From Novosphingobium resinovorum (GTDB lineage: Bacteria > Pseudomonadota > Alphaproteobacteria > Sphingomonadales > Sphingomonadaceae): a DNA stretch of 64,000 nucleotides. Made by a program: the position numbers and the translations under genes. The stretch spans positions 164,021 to 228,020 of the forward strand of contig NZ_BSFC01000043.1 in NCBI RefSeq assembly GCF_027922145.1. The letters are read 5' to 3'. This document shows positions 43,509 to 52,282 of this stretch, in pieces. The notes below the pieces were generated by a model. The model was not told the origin of the DNA and searched no databases. It saw nothing but the letters and a program-made list of their open reading frames with translations. Each line of letters starts with the position of its first letter. Position 1 is the first letter of the stretch.

Positions 43509-44855
43509 GTGCATCTCGCCCTGTTCCTTTCGCTGTCGGGCTCACATCTTGCCGGCTGGCGCCATCCGCTGGCCGAGCATGGCGATCCCTTCGACGTCGC
43601 CAACTACGCGCGGATCGCGCAGGCGGCGGAACAGGCGAAGCTCGACATGGTGTTCGTGGCCGACAAGCTGTCGATCGACGACATCTACGGCAGTTCGTTC
43701 GAGGCCGCCGTCAGGCTGCGGCCCGCGATCCACGTCGAGCCGCTGACCCTGCTTTCGGCACTGGCCATGACGACCGACCGGATCGGGCTGGGGGCGACGA
43801 TCTCGACCAGCTATTCCGAGCCTTATCACGCCGCGCGCATGTTCGCGTCGATCGACCACTTCAGCAAGGGGCGCGCGGCCTGGAACGCGGTCACCTCCGT
43901 CAATGACGGCGAGGCGCGCAACTTCAGCCGGGCGGAGCATCTGGGGCACGCCGAGCGCTACGAACGCGCCGCCGAGTTCATCGACGTCGTGCGCCTGCTG
44001 TGGGACACATGGCAGGAAGACGCGATCACCGCCGACAAGGCGAGCGCGCGCTATGCCGATCCGTCGCGGATCCACTACGCCGATCATCGCGGCACGTGGT
44101 TCCAGGTCAAAGGGCCGCTCGGCGCGGTGCGGCCGCCGCAGGGGCATCCGGTGCTGATCCAGGCCGGTGTCTCCGGGGCGTTCCAGTCTCTGGCCGCGCG
44201 CAATGCCGAAGTGATCTTCCCGGTACAGTCGACGCTGGCCAAGGCGCAGGCGTTCTACGCCGACTTCAAGGCCCAGGTCGTGGCCGCCGGCCGGTCTCCC
44301 GATGCGGTCAAGGTGCTGCCGGGGGTGGTTCCGATCATCGCGGATACCGACGAGGACGCGTTCGAACTCGAAGCCCAACTCGACGCGCTGATCCATCCCG
44401 AGGCAGGGCTCAGCTTCATGTCGGGGAGCATGAACTACGACTTGTCCGTCCACCCGGCCGATGCGCCCGTGCCCGATATCCGCGATCGCATACGCGGCAG
44501 CAAGGGCCGCTTCGAAGTCGTGCTCAAGAGCGCGATGGAGCAGGGCATGACGCTGGGCGATCTCGGTCGAAGCTATGCCAAGGGCCTCGCCTTCGCGAAG
44601 TTCGTCGGCTCGCCCGCGACGGTGGCGGACAGGATGGAGCAATGGGTCCGCGAGAAGGGCGCCGACGGCTTCGTCGTCATGCCGCCCTACATGCCGGGAG
44701 GGGCGGAGCGGTTCCTTTCAGGCGTCGTGCCGGAACTGCAGCGGCGCGGGCTGTTTCGCAGCGAGTACGCGGGTACGACCCTCCGGGACCACCTCGGACT
44801 GGAGCATCCCGGCAACCGCTTCGATCTGGGCGAGGACATGCTGGCCGCGCAGTGA
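43509..44855 (+). CDS. LLM-class flavin-dependent monooxygenase (NtaA/SnaA/DszA family)
   Basis: The 448-residue luciferase-like monooxygenase starts at GTG 43509, 7 nt after GAGGAG; a start at 43350 has no such site. Typical segments are GWRHPLAEHGDPFDVANYARIA near the start, DMVFVADKLSI, GLGATISTSYSEPYHAARMFASIDHFS, GRAAWNAVTS and the C-terminal MPPYMPGGAERFL. Family members use FMNH2 from a separate reductase to oxidise nitrilotriacetate, sulfur or other heterocyclic and aliphatic compounds. No reductase or transporter gene is adjacent, so the substrate is unknown. Confidence 0.9.
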   Translation: MHLALFLSLSGSHLAGWRHPLAEHGDPFDVANYARIAQAAEQAKLDMVFVADKLSIDDIYGSSFEAAVRLRPAIHVEPLTLLSALAMTTDRIGLGATISTSYSEPYHAARMFASIDHFSKGRAAWNAVTSVNDGEARNFSRAEHLGHAERYERAAEFIDVVRLLWDTWQEDAITADKASARYADPSRIHYADHRGTWFQVKGPLGAVRPPQGHPVLIQAGVSGAFQSLAARNAEVIFPVQSTLAKAQAFYADFKAQVVAAGRSPDAVKVLPGVVPIIADTDEDAFELEAQLDALIHPEAGLSFMSGSMNYDLSVHPADAPVPDIRDRIRGSKGRFEVVLKSAMEQGMTLGDLGRSYAKGLAFAKFVGSPATVADRMEQWVREKGADGFVVMPPYMPGGAERFLSGVVPELQRRGLFRSEYAGTTLRDHLGLEHPGNRFDLGEDMLAAQ

Positions 44856-45334
44856 CGTAGCCGCGCACCCGGGGTTTCAGCGCCGCGGTGCCGGTCCGGG
44901 GCTCTCTCGAGTGGCTGTCCGGCAGCGAATCGCCATGTCGAAAGAGCCGGTCACCCGGAGGCGGCGCCATGCTGCTTTCGGGTGTCGCACGTGGTTCGTA
45001 ACGACGAGATGAGGCGGATCGCATGTTCTCCAGAGACCGGAGCATTACACGAGTGCCGATCTTCCAAGTCATTATTCGATTGCCCTAATTGCTTCGGGAA
45101 TACAGGATTTGCCTGTTTCTCGGAGAAATCTCTTTGATGGCCGATAAGGGCAAGGCTATATTGCGGACCCGGAGTAATTGACCATGCGGAAGGTCCGGCC
45201 GACGCTTTTTCGTACAGTAGCGCAGATTTCGTGCTGCATTGCAGAAAGGGCGTAGACGACGCCGCCATCCCGTATTACCATGTTTGAAATAAGTATTACT
45301 GACATGGGTGGTCAAATATTACGAGGGCAGGCGC
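44856..45334. other. intergenic region without recognisable gene
   Basis: These 480 nt, moderately AT-rich after 45050, lie between the monooxygenase and the hydroxylase gene. Minus-strand open frames (44951-45268 and 45085-45315) overlap each other in part and have no RBS or family resemblance. The region presumably holds the hydroxylase promoter near its right end, but no confident -35/-10 pair was found. Confidence 0.5.
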
Positions 45335-46321
45335 ATGGACGGGGTTCGCGTAGGTAAGAGATTGATCGGAACACAGGCACCAGTCACTGTCGGCTGGGAG
45401 AATATCGGCAGGGTCGAAGGCGGTCCGGTGAAGCAGTTCGTCTTCACCTGGTTCCAGCCAACGGTGCTCTTCGCGCTGATCGCGTTCTGGTACTACGCCC
45501 CCAATTCCATCGCCAAGGCATCGACAGCGATCGGCATCGGCATCGGTTTCCGTCTGTTTCTCCTCGGCCTCGAATGGGCCTTCCCGCGCTACGAAAGCTG
45601 GAACCTCACGTGGAAGGAACTGGCGACCGACCTGTTCTACGTCGGCCTCGGCTATACGATCCTGCGCATCGTCGACGGCTACATCGGCGACGGCGTGATG
45701 ATCGAGGCGATCCAGGGCGCGTTCCACTGGGACAAGTTCGCCTGGTTTACCGGGCTGCCGCTGCTGCTGCAGGCTTTCCTGATCTCGTTCATCTTCGATT
45801 TCGGGCAGTACTGGATGCATCGCGGGATGCACAACTGGTATCCGCTGTGGCTGCCGCACTCGGTGCACCACTACATCACCCAGTTGAACATCAACAAGGG
45901 CGCGGTCGGCAACCCGGTGGAGCTGTTCCTGATCGGGCTGGGTGTCGGCGGGTTCTTCGACTTCCTGCCGCGCGCGTTCCTGCTGGCCGGGGCGATCGGC
46001 ATGGCGGTCGGCAGCTACCAGCACATCAACGTGCGCTTCAATTCGCCCCGCTGGTGGCGCTTCCTGTTCCACACGACCGAGCATCACAGCCTCCACCACT
46101 CGCAGGACTTCGAGGCGAGCCGCAGCAACTTCACCAACACCTACATCTTCATCGACCGCATCTTCGGCACGTGCGTCGATGGCGAGGCGGAGCTGCTGGG
46201 CATGGAAGGCGGCCGCCGCATGGGCATCCGTGAGCAGATGACCTTCCCCTTCACCGAAGGCTGGAAGGCCCTGAAGGAGCGCTTCGGCGGCACCCGCGCC
46301 ACTGCGGTTCCGGCCGAGTGA
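45335..46321 (+). CDS. fatty acid hydroxylase / sterol desaturase superfamily membrane protein
   Basis: The 328-residue protein is started at ATG 45335 behind GAGGGCAGG; a GTG at 45308 would add nine residues. It has about four to five hydrophobic helices and the di-iron histidine clusters of the superfamily: HRGMH (162-166), HSVHH (175-179) and HHSLHH (250-255). Members hydroxylate or desaturate fatty acids, sterols or carotenoids at the membrane. No carotenoid or sphingolipid gene is adjacent; sphingomonads do make hydroxylated sphingolipids and carotenoids, so either is possible. Nothing in the context decides. Confidence 0.88.
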   Translation: MDGVRVGKRLIGTQAPVTVGWENIGRVEGGPVKQFVFTWFQPTVLFALIAFWYYAPNSIAKASTAIGIGIGFRLFLLGLEWAFPRYESWNLTWKELATDLFYVGLGYTILRIVDGYIGDGVMIEAIQGAFHWDKFAWFTGLPLLLQAFLISFIFDFGQYWMHRGMHNWYPLWLPHSVHHYITQLNINKGAVGNPVELFLIGLGVGGFFDFLPRAFLLAGAIGMAVGSYQHINVRFNSPRWWRFLFHTTEHHSLHHSQDFEASRSNFTNTYIFIDRIFGTCVDGEAELLGMEGGRRMGIREQMTFPFTEGWKALKERFGGTRATAVPAE

Positions 46322-46407
46322 CCGCCCGCATCGGGCGCGGCTCTCCTCCCATGCAAATGCAGTCCACGGACTTGGGCGGCCCTTGTGGCCGTGCCGAAAG
46401 GGATACC

Positions 46408-47022
46408 ATGAACGCGCGTTTCATCGACTGGATCTGGCATGTCAGGGGCAGCCTGCCGCTCGCGCCCGGACAGTCGCGCGAGGATGCCTTCGACCGCCTC
46501 ACACCCCTGTTCTTCGAGAGCGGCACCAGCCACGAGCGCGGCGGCGACACCCTGACTTTCACCAAGCGCGACCAAGCCGCGCAGGACAGGATGTCGGTCT
46601 TCGACGGCGGCACGCTCCGGATCGATAACGGCGCGGGCGGGTCGGTACTGCGCTGGCACATGACCAGCCGGGCCTTGCTGTTCTGCTTCCTGGCGCCGCT
46701 GCTGTTCCTCGCCTTCGGGCAATTGACGATCGCGCTCGGCAAGCTGGAAAAGCCCGCAGCCGAAGCCTCGGAAAAGAAAGACGAGAAAAAGGACAAGGCC
46801 GCGCCGGCGATGAACCCGATCGACAAGTTCCTCGGCGCACCGGCTCCGGAAAAGCCCAAGAAGGACAGCAAGGACAAGAAGGAAGAGAAGAAGGACGACA
46901 AGCACTCGCCCACTTCCGCCTATGTCTTCGCCGGTATCTTCGCCGCGCTCTACGTCGGTGGGCGAGTTCTCGAGGACCGGAAGATCAAGGCGCTGATCCG
47001 CAGGAAGCTTTCGGGACTCTAG
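46408..47022 (+). CDS. hypothetical membrane protein with highly charged linker
   Basis: The 204-residue protein starts at ATG 46408, 5 nt after AAAGGG. A soluble N-terminal region (about 1-85, containing SREDAFDRLTPLFFESGTSHERGGD) precedes a transmembrane segment (about 88-108, RALLFCFLAPLLFLAFGQLT). A Lys/Glu/Asp-rich linker follows (KKDEKKDKAAPAM, then PKKDSKDKKEEKKDDK), and then a second hydrophobic stretch (TSAYVFAGIFAALYVGGRVLE) with a basic tail. The family is unknown to me. It lies 86 nt after the hydroxylase gene and could be co-transcribed. Confidence 0.75.
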   Translation: MNARFIDWIWHVRGSLPLAPGQSREDAFDRLTPLFFESGTSHERGGDTLTFTKRDQAAQDRMSVFDGGTLRIDNGAGGSVLRWHMTSRALLFCFLAPLLFLAFGQLTIALGKLEKPAAEASEKKDEKKDKAAPAMNPIDKFLGAPAPEKPKKDSKDKKEEKKDDKHSPTSAYVFAGIFAALYVGGRVLEDRKIKALIRRKLSGL

Positions 47023-47110
47023 CGTCTTGTTCTCGCCGTACCGCGCCATGGATTGCTTCGCCGGGTGATCTCGGTCAGGGGTACGTCGAAGCGGGAAGAG
47101 GCGTACAGGA

Positions 47111-48034
47111 ATGGCGGAAGCAGGCGAGAACAGGAGCAGGGCGGCGATGGACCCGCGTGCCCTGCTGACCTTCCGCGCGGTCTGCGATACCGGATCGATA
47201 AGCGCTGCCGCCCGGGCGCTCAACCTCTCGCAGCCCTCGGTGTCGAATACGATCTCGCTGCTGGAGCGCAAGTTGGGCGTCGTGTTGTTCGAGCGCGGGC
47301 GCGGCGGCATCGTGCTGACGGCGGAAGGCGAAGTGCTCCAGCGCCGGGCCGAGGCCATGGCGACGCTGCTGGGCGATGCCGTGACCGAGATCGAGCACAC
47401 CCGGCAGGGCATCGCCGGACCCTTGCGCATCGGCGGCACGCCGGGCGCCCTGCTCACTCTTCTGCCCGGCGCGATCATGCGGGTGGAGGAGGCGATCGGC
47501 GACTTTGCGCTCAGCGCCATCGAGCGGCCCGACGAGGAACTGCTGGAGATGGTGCGCAAAGGGGCGATCGAACTGGCCTTCGTGACGACCGGTATCGAAA
47601 GCGTTCCGGCCGACATGAAGGAAGTCACGTGCGCCAGCGACCCGTTCGTCCTGATCGTCGGCCCCAGGCATGAGAAGCTGCCGGGCCGCGTGTCGCTGCG
47701 CGAGGTCGAGAGCTACCCCTGGGTGCTGCCCGAGGCGCGCGGCGCGTTCCGGCGGCAGGTCGACGCGCTGTTCATCGCCGCGGGGGTGGCGGTGCCGCGC
47801 ACGACGATCCGCTGCGACTCCCTTCTCACCACGCGGGCCATCGTAAGGGAGAGCGACCGGGTGACGGTACTGCCGCGAACCGTGGCGCTCGACGGCGTCA
47901 CCGATGACAGCATCCGGGCCGTGATGATCGAGGAAGCCGTGCGTGAACGCAGCGTCGGCGTGCTATGGCTAGCCAGTCGTCCGCTGTCTCGTCCGGCGCA
48001 GGCGATGATGGACGCGCTTCGGCAGGTTCCATAG
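47111..48034 (+). CDS. LysR-family transcriptional regulator
   Basis: This 307-residue LysR protein has an N-terminal helix-turn-helix (TGSISAAARALNLSQPSVSN, then TISLLERKLGVVLFERG) and a C-terminal effector-binding domain. ATG 47111 is the longer option; ATG 47147 (MDPRALLTF) also fits the family start. It lies directly upstream of the amidohydrolase/aromatic-degradation operon, with a T-N11-A palindrome in between. It is therefore the likely activator of that operon, perhaps responding to an aromatic intermediate. Confidence 0.9.
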   Translation: MAEAGENRSRAAMDPRALLTFRAVCDTGSISAAARALNLSQPSVSNTISLLERKLGVVLFERGRGGIVLTAEGEVLQRRAEAMATLLGDAVTEIEHTRQGIAGPLRIGGTPGALLTLLPGAIMRVEEAIGDFALSAIERPDEELLEMVRKGAIELAFVTTGIESVPADMKEVTCASDPFVLIVGPRHEKLPGRVSLREVESYPWVLPEARGAFRRQVDALFIAAGVAVPRTTIRCDSLLTTRAIVRESDRVTVLPRTVALDGVTDDSIRAVMIEEAVRERSVGVLWLASRPLSRPAQAMMDALRQVP

Positions 48035-48045
48035 TTTCAGACTAT
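48031..48045 (+). promoter_or_regulatory. candidate LysR box upstream of the aromatic/glycoside operon
   Basis: ATAGT-N5-ACTAT forms a palindrome with an exact T-N11-A core (T48032 to A48044). It overlaps the regulator's stop codon and lies about 85 nt before the amidohydrolase start. A short AT-rich stretch (CAAAAAATCATTATTTT) follows and may hold the promoter. Confidence 0.5.
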
Positions 48046-48128
48046 AGCATCGCAAAAAATCATTATTTTACTTTGTGGGTCTGCGCAGCTTAACAATCCA
48101 GCGATAACGATGATCGCAGGAGAGCAGG

Positions 48129-49382
48129 ATGCGGGCACTGATCCGCCAGGTTTCCATTTTCGACGGCACCGGCTCGGCGCTCCGGACAGGCTCCGTTCTG
48201 GTCGAGGGCGAGCGTATCGCCCGCGTCGCGCCGGGTGAGGACGCACTCGCCGATGAGGCCGCCGATCTGGTGATCGACGGGCGCGGGCTGACCCTCATGC
48301 CCGGCATCGTCGATGCGCATACGCACCTGACCTGGGCTTCCTCGCTGGAGAAGGTCTACCACCAGTTCATCCTGCCGCATGACGAACTGAAGGTCGCAGC
48401 CTGGCGCAATGCACGGGTGCTGCTCGACCACGGTTTCACCAGCCTATACTCGGCCGGTGCCCTGGGTGACATGATCGAGCCGGATCTCGCCCGCGCCATC
48501 GAGGAGGGCGATACGCCCGGCCCGCGCCTCGTCCCCTCGACGCTGGAGCGCAGCCCCGAAGGCGACGATACCGGCGACGTGTTCAACGGCCGTGGCTCGG
48601 AGGCGATGCGCCGGTTCGTGGCTTATTGCGCGGACGAGGGCGTCAAGTCGATCAAGCTGGTGGTCTCGGGCGAAGATGCGCTCAAGCCCGGCAGCGCGAT
48701 GGACGTGCTCTATACCCGCGAGGAAATGCTGGCGGCGGGGGAGGCCACCCGCGAGGCCGGGATGTGGATCGCCTGCCATACTTATTCGCCCGAGGCGATC
48801 GGCCTCGCGCTCGATGCGGGCGCGCGAATCCTCTACCACTGCTCCTTCGCCGACGAAGCGACGGTGGAGCGGATGGCGGCGGAGAAGGACAGGTTCTTCT
48901 ATGCCCCCGGTCCCGGTGTCTCGGTCGCCGCGCTGGAGGCGAACCCGCCGCCGCACGTCGATATGACGCACATGAAGGCGAGCGCAAAGGTTCGCATGGA
49001 CCTTGAGGCGAAGTTGATCCCGCGGCTGAAGGCGCGCGGCGTGCGCGTGCTGGTCGGCGGCGACTATGGCTTCCCGTTCAACCCGCATGGCCGCAACGCG
49101 CGCGACCTGCAGCACTTCGTCGATTACTTCGGCTTCACTCCCGCCGAGGCGCTGCAGGCGGCGACCCAGCATGGCGGCGAACTTATGGGCATCGAGACCG
49201 GCGTGATCCGCGAGGGCTGGCTGGCCGATCTGCTGCTGGTGGACGGCGACCCGACGCAGGACGTTGCGATCCTGCAGGACAAGGATCGCCTGAAGATGAT
49301 CATGAAGGGCGGCAAGCTGCACAAGGCTCCAAGTGACATCTTGGCCGGGGCCGGGGCAGGGGTCGCCGCCGCCGCGAACTGA
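48129..49382 (+). CDS. amidohydrolase family protein
   Basis: The 417-residue metal-dependent hydrolase of the imidazolonepropionase/prolidase-like group has the metal-binding HTH in MPGIVDAHTHLTW (about residue 64), the carboxylated-Lys candidate in VKSIKLVVSGED, His in MWIACHTYSPE and ILYHCSFAD, and Asp in VLVGGDYGFPFN. The RBS AGGAG lies 8-9 nt before the ATG. There is no signal peptide, so it is cytoplasmic. It is the first gene of the catabolic operon. It may cleave an amide or lactone-like intermediate, or decarboxylate an aromatic acid as some superfamily members do. The reaction is not determinable here. Confidence 0.87.
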   Translation: MRALIRQVSIFDGTGSALRTGSVLVEGERIARVAPGEDALADEAADLVIDGRGLTLMPGIVDAHTHLTWASSLEKVYHQFILPHDELKVAAWRNARVLLDHGFTSLYSAGALGDMIEPDLARAIEEGDTPGPRLVPSTLERSPEGDDTGDVFNGRGSEAMRRFVAYCADEGVKSIKLVVSGEDALKPGSAMDVLYTREEMLAAGEATREAGMWIACHTYSPEAIGLALDAGARILYHCSFADEATVERMAAEKDRFFYAPGPGVSVAALEANPPPHVDMTHMKASAKVRMDLEAKLIPRLKARGVRVLVGGDYGFPFNPHGRNARDLQHFVDYFGFTPAEALQAATQHGGELMGIETGVIREGWLADLLLVDGDPTQDVAILQDKDRLKMIMKGGKLHKAPSDILAGAGAGVAAAAN

Positions 49383-49402
49383 GTTTAACAGGGACGAAAA
49401 TC

Positions 49403-50926
49403 ATGTCGTACGACGTCGTTGTCGTAGGCTGCGGCCCTGTGGGCGCGCTGGCCGCGAACCTTCTCGGCCTGAAAGGGCTGCAAGTCCTCGTTCTCGAACG
49501 GGAACTGGAACACTACCCCCTGCCGCGTGCGGTCCATCTCGACCATGAGATGATGCGCCTGTTCCAGTCGGCCGGGGTGATCGACCGTGTCGAGGGCGAC
49601 ATGATCGCCACTGACGGGCACCTCCATGTCGGCGCGGATCACGGCGTCATCCGCTATATGGGCACGGTGGGCAAGCCGCGCCCGTTCGGCTGGGCGAACG
49701 ACTACTTCTTCTACCAGCCCGAGCTGGAAGCCCACTTGCGCGAAGGCTTCGCCGGCATGGCGAACGTCACGCTGAAGCTGGGCGCGACGTTCACCGGTCT
49801 GGAGCAGGACGCAGGCGGCGTCACCGTATCCTACGACGAGGGCGGTGAGCGGCAGACCGCCTCGGCCCGCTGGGTGATCGCCTGCGACGGCGCGCGCAGC
49901 ACCGTGCGCAAGGCGCTGGGCGTGGATCTCGACGATCTCGATTTCGAGGAGCCCTGGCTGGTCGTCGATGCCGAAGTGCAGGGGCCGGTCAGCTTCCCGC
50001 CGATCGCGGGCGTGCCCGAAGGGGCGGACCTGCAGCGGCTGTCGGTGATGATGTGCGATCCGGTGCGCCCCGCGACCGTGGTGCCCGGCCGCCGCGATCA
50101 TCGCCGCTGGGAATTCATGCTGCTGCCGGGTGAGGACGACAAGGCGATGTCTGCGCCGGACAAGGTCGCCGAACTGGTCGGCGCGTGGATGGCCGACGTA
50201 CCGCACGAGATCGTGCGCGCCGCGACCTATCGCTTTCACGGCCTCGTCGCCCATCGCTGGCAGGTCGGCAATGTCTTCCTCGCGGGGGATGCCGCGCATC
50301 AGACGCCGCCGTTCTTCGGGCAGGGCATGTGCCATGGCCTGCGCGACGTCGCCAATCTGGCGTGGAAGATGGACGCGGTGATCAATGCGGGTGCCTCGCC
50401 TGCGATCCTCGATACCTACCAGCGCGAGCGCGACCCGCACGTGCGCGCGGTGATCGGCGCGGCGGTGGCGGCCGGGCGCTACATCTGCGAACTCGACCCC
50501 GACCTTGCCGCCGCCCGCGATACCCGTATCCGTGAGGAAGCACGCGGCAAGCAGGGTGAGACCGCGCATGACCTGATCCCCGCGATCCGCGAAGGACTGG
50601 TGCTTTCCGGCACTTCGGGTGCAGGCGCGCGCTTCGTCCAGCCGGTACTCGCCGACGGCAGCAAGCTGGACGAATGCACCGGCGACGGCTGGCGCCTTTT
50701 CGTCCGCGACGACACCGTGCCCGGCGAGGCCGGGGGCGTCACCCGCGTCGTCGCGGCGGCGCTGGCGGACAATCAGGCGATCGCGTCGTGGCTTGACCAG
50801 CACGGCGTCGATGCCGTGCTGGTGCGCCCGGACCACTACGTCTTCGGCACCGCGTCCGACAGCGGCGAGGACCTGCTGGCCGCTCGCGCGGCCCGGCTTT
50901 TCGATTATAAGGAATTTACCGCATGA
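49403..50926 (+). CDS. FAD-dependent aromatic hydroxylase, MhpA-like
   Basis: The 507-residue class A flavoprotein monooxygenase has the GxGxxG fold (DVVVVGCGPVGALAANLLGL), the DG motif region (WVIACDGARSTVRKALGV) and the GD motif (LAGDAAHQTPPFFGQGMCHG at about 293-312). A C-terminal thioredoxin-like domain is also present. It resembles 3-(3-hydroxyphenyl)propionate hydroxylase MhpA and related phenol-acid hydroxylases. It should add the second hydroxyl to a phenolic ring before extradiol cleavage. Its stop overlaps the next ATG (ATGA). Confidence 0.9.
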   Translation: MSYDVVVVGCGPVGALAANLLGLKGLQVLVLERELEHYPLPRAVHLDHEMMRLFQSAGVIDRVEGDMIATDGHLHVGADHGVIRYMGTVGKPRPFGWANDYFFYQPELEAHLREGFAGMANVTLKLGATFTGLEQDAGGVTVSYDEGGERQTASARWVIACDGARSTVRKALGVDLDDLDFEEPWLVVDAEVQGPVSFPPIAGVPEGADLQRLSVMMCDPVRPATVVPGRRDHRRWEFMLLPGEDDKAMSAPDKVAELVGAWMADVPHEIVRAATYRFHGLVAHRWQVGNVFLAGDAAHQTPPFFGQGMCHGLRDVANLAWKMDAVINAGASPAILDTYQRERDPHVRAVIGAAVAAGRYICELDPDLAAARDTRIREEARGKQGETAHDLIPAIREGLVLSGTSGAGARFVQPVLADGSKLDECTGDGWRLFVRDDTVPGEAGGVTRVVAAALADNQAIASWLDQHGVDAVLVRPDHYVFGTASDSGEDLLAARAARLFDYKEFTA

Positions 50927-51354
50927 CCCTGACGCTCCTGCAGGCGCAGACCATCGTGACCGCCGCGCTGGCCGAAGCACGGGCGCGGGGCGCGAAGGCT
51001 TTGGCGGTGATCGTGCTCGACGCCGGAGCCCACCCGGTCGCCTTCGCGCGTGAGGACGGGGCGAGTCTCTACCGCTTCGACATCGCCCGCGCCAAGGCCG
51101 AAGGGGCCGTGGGCATGGACGCCGACACCGCCGTCCTCGCCGAGCGGGCCAAGGGCAATCCGGTGTTCTTCCATAGCGTCAGCGCGGCCGTGGGCGGGCG
51201 CATCGCCTTCTCGCCCGGCGGCGTGGTGATCCGTGATGCGAGCGGCGCCCTGATCGGCGCGGTGGGTGTCAGCGGCGATACCGGCGAGTGCGATGCCGAA
51301 TGCGCGCTCGCAGGGATCAGGGCGGCCGGACTTGTCGAGGAGACCGAGGCATGA
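50923..51354 (+). CDS. GlcG/HbpS-family (DUF336) protein
   Basis: The 143-residue protein has the GlcG/HbpS pattern: QTIVTAALAEARARGAKALAV, VLDAGAHPVAFAREDGA, KGNPVFFHS, GRIAFSPGGVVIRDASGALI, GAVGVSGDTGECDAECA. Members are found in many catabolic operons as haem-binding or cofactor-associated proteins of unclear role. It overlaps both neighbours by 4 nt. Confidence 0.88.
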   Translation: MTLTLLQAQTIVTAALAEARARGAKALAVIVLDAGAHPVAFAREDGASLYRFDIARAKAEGAVGMDADTAVLAERAKGNPVFFHSVSAAVGGRIAFSPGGVVIRDASGALIGAVGVSGDTGECDAECALAGIRAAGLVEETEA

Positions 51355-52241
51355 AACTGCGAAGCATCGAACTGGCGCTGCCCGATCCGGCCGCTGCTGC
51401 CGCCTTCATGACCGATGTGTGGGGCATGGCGGGCGCCGACGTGATCGGCACGACCCATTACCTGCGCGGTTCCGGTTCCTACCCCTACCTGGTCGCCTTC
51501 GAGCAATCGGCGGACGAGTTCGTCCGCTCCACGACCTTCCTGTGCTCGGCGGAGGAGCTTGACGGCATCTCGGGCCGCGCCGCCGCCGCAGGCTGGCCGC
51601 ACCGGGCCACGGTCAGCGAGGACCCCGGCGGCGGTCACGGCCTGCTCGTCGAACTGCCCGAGCGCGAACTGCTGCGCTTCCTCGTCGATGCAGGCGAAGT
51701 CGAGCCGATCGCGGGCCGCGACCTGCCGGTCAAGCTCACCCATGTCGTGTTCAACTCTGCCGATGCCGAGGCTTCCGGCCTTGCGGTGGAGGAAGTGCTG
51801 GGCTTTCGCGTTTCCGACCGGACCAAGGGCATGGTCTTCGTGCGCTGCAACGACAGCCACCACTCGACCGCTTTCGCGCGGGCGGGGATCAGTTCGCTCA
51901 ACCACATCGCCTTCGAGATGGAGGACATCGATGCGGTGATGCGCGGCATCGGCCGCCTGCGCGATCATGCGCTGGCGCCTGCCTGGGGGCCGGGGCGGCA
52001 TGGGCCGGGGGCCAACGTCTACGCCTATTACATCGCCCCGTTCGGGCCGGTGATCGAGTTCTCCACCGCCGTCGAGAAAGTGCCCGACGACTACCGTGTC
52101 GGCGCGCCGGAGGACTGGACCTGGCCGGAGAACCGCATCGACCAGTGGGGCATCTCGGACAAGGATTTCGCCGGACTGCGCCGCGCCGAGGAACGCTTCC
52201 GCTTCCGCCGCGACTGGCAGGACGAAGCGCAAGGACAATGA
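51351..52241 (+). CDS. extradiol-type ring-cleavage dioxygenase (VOC, type I)
   Basis: The 296-residue protein has two VOC domains, the layout of type I extradiol dioxygenases. The likely iron ligands in the C-terminal domain are His131 (LTHVVF), His185 (LNHIAFE) and Glu236 (VIEFST). It starts at ATG 51351, overlapping the GlcG-like stop. It should open the catechol ring produced by the MhpA-like hydroxylase. The next gene encodes a fumarylacetoacetate-hydrolase-family enzyme, which suits a meta-cleavage route. It is not closely like BphC by eye, so the substrate is open. Confidence 0.85.
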   Translation: MKLRSIELALPDPAAAAAFMTDVWGMAGADVIGTTHYLRGSGSYPYLVAFEQSADEFVRSTTFLCSAEELDGISGRAAAAGWPHRATVSEDPGGGHGLLVELPERELLRFLVDAGEVEPIAGRDLPVKLTHVVFNSADAEASGLAVEEVLGFRVSDRTKGMVFVRCNDSHHSTAFARAGISSLNHIAFEMEDIDAVMRGIGRLRDHALAPAWGPGRHGPGANVYAYYIAPFGPVIEFSTAVEKVPDDYRVGAPEDWTWPENRIDQWGISDKDFAGLRRAEERFRFRRDWQDEAQGQ

Positions 52242-52282
52242 ACACCGCTGCCGCCATTCCGGCAGGTCAGGAGAAAACGGAC

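Noticed and set aside
44951..45315. Overlapping - strand open frames between the monooxygenase and hydroxylase genes
   Set aside because: Short, with no RBS, no motifs and mutual overlap.
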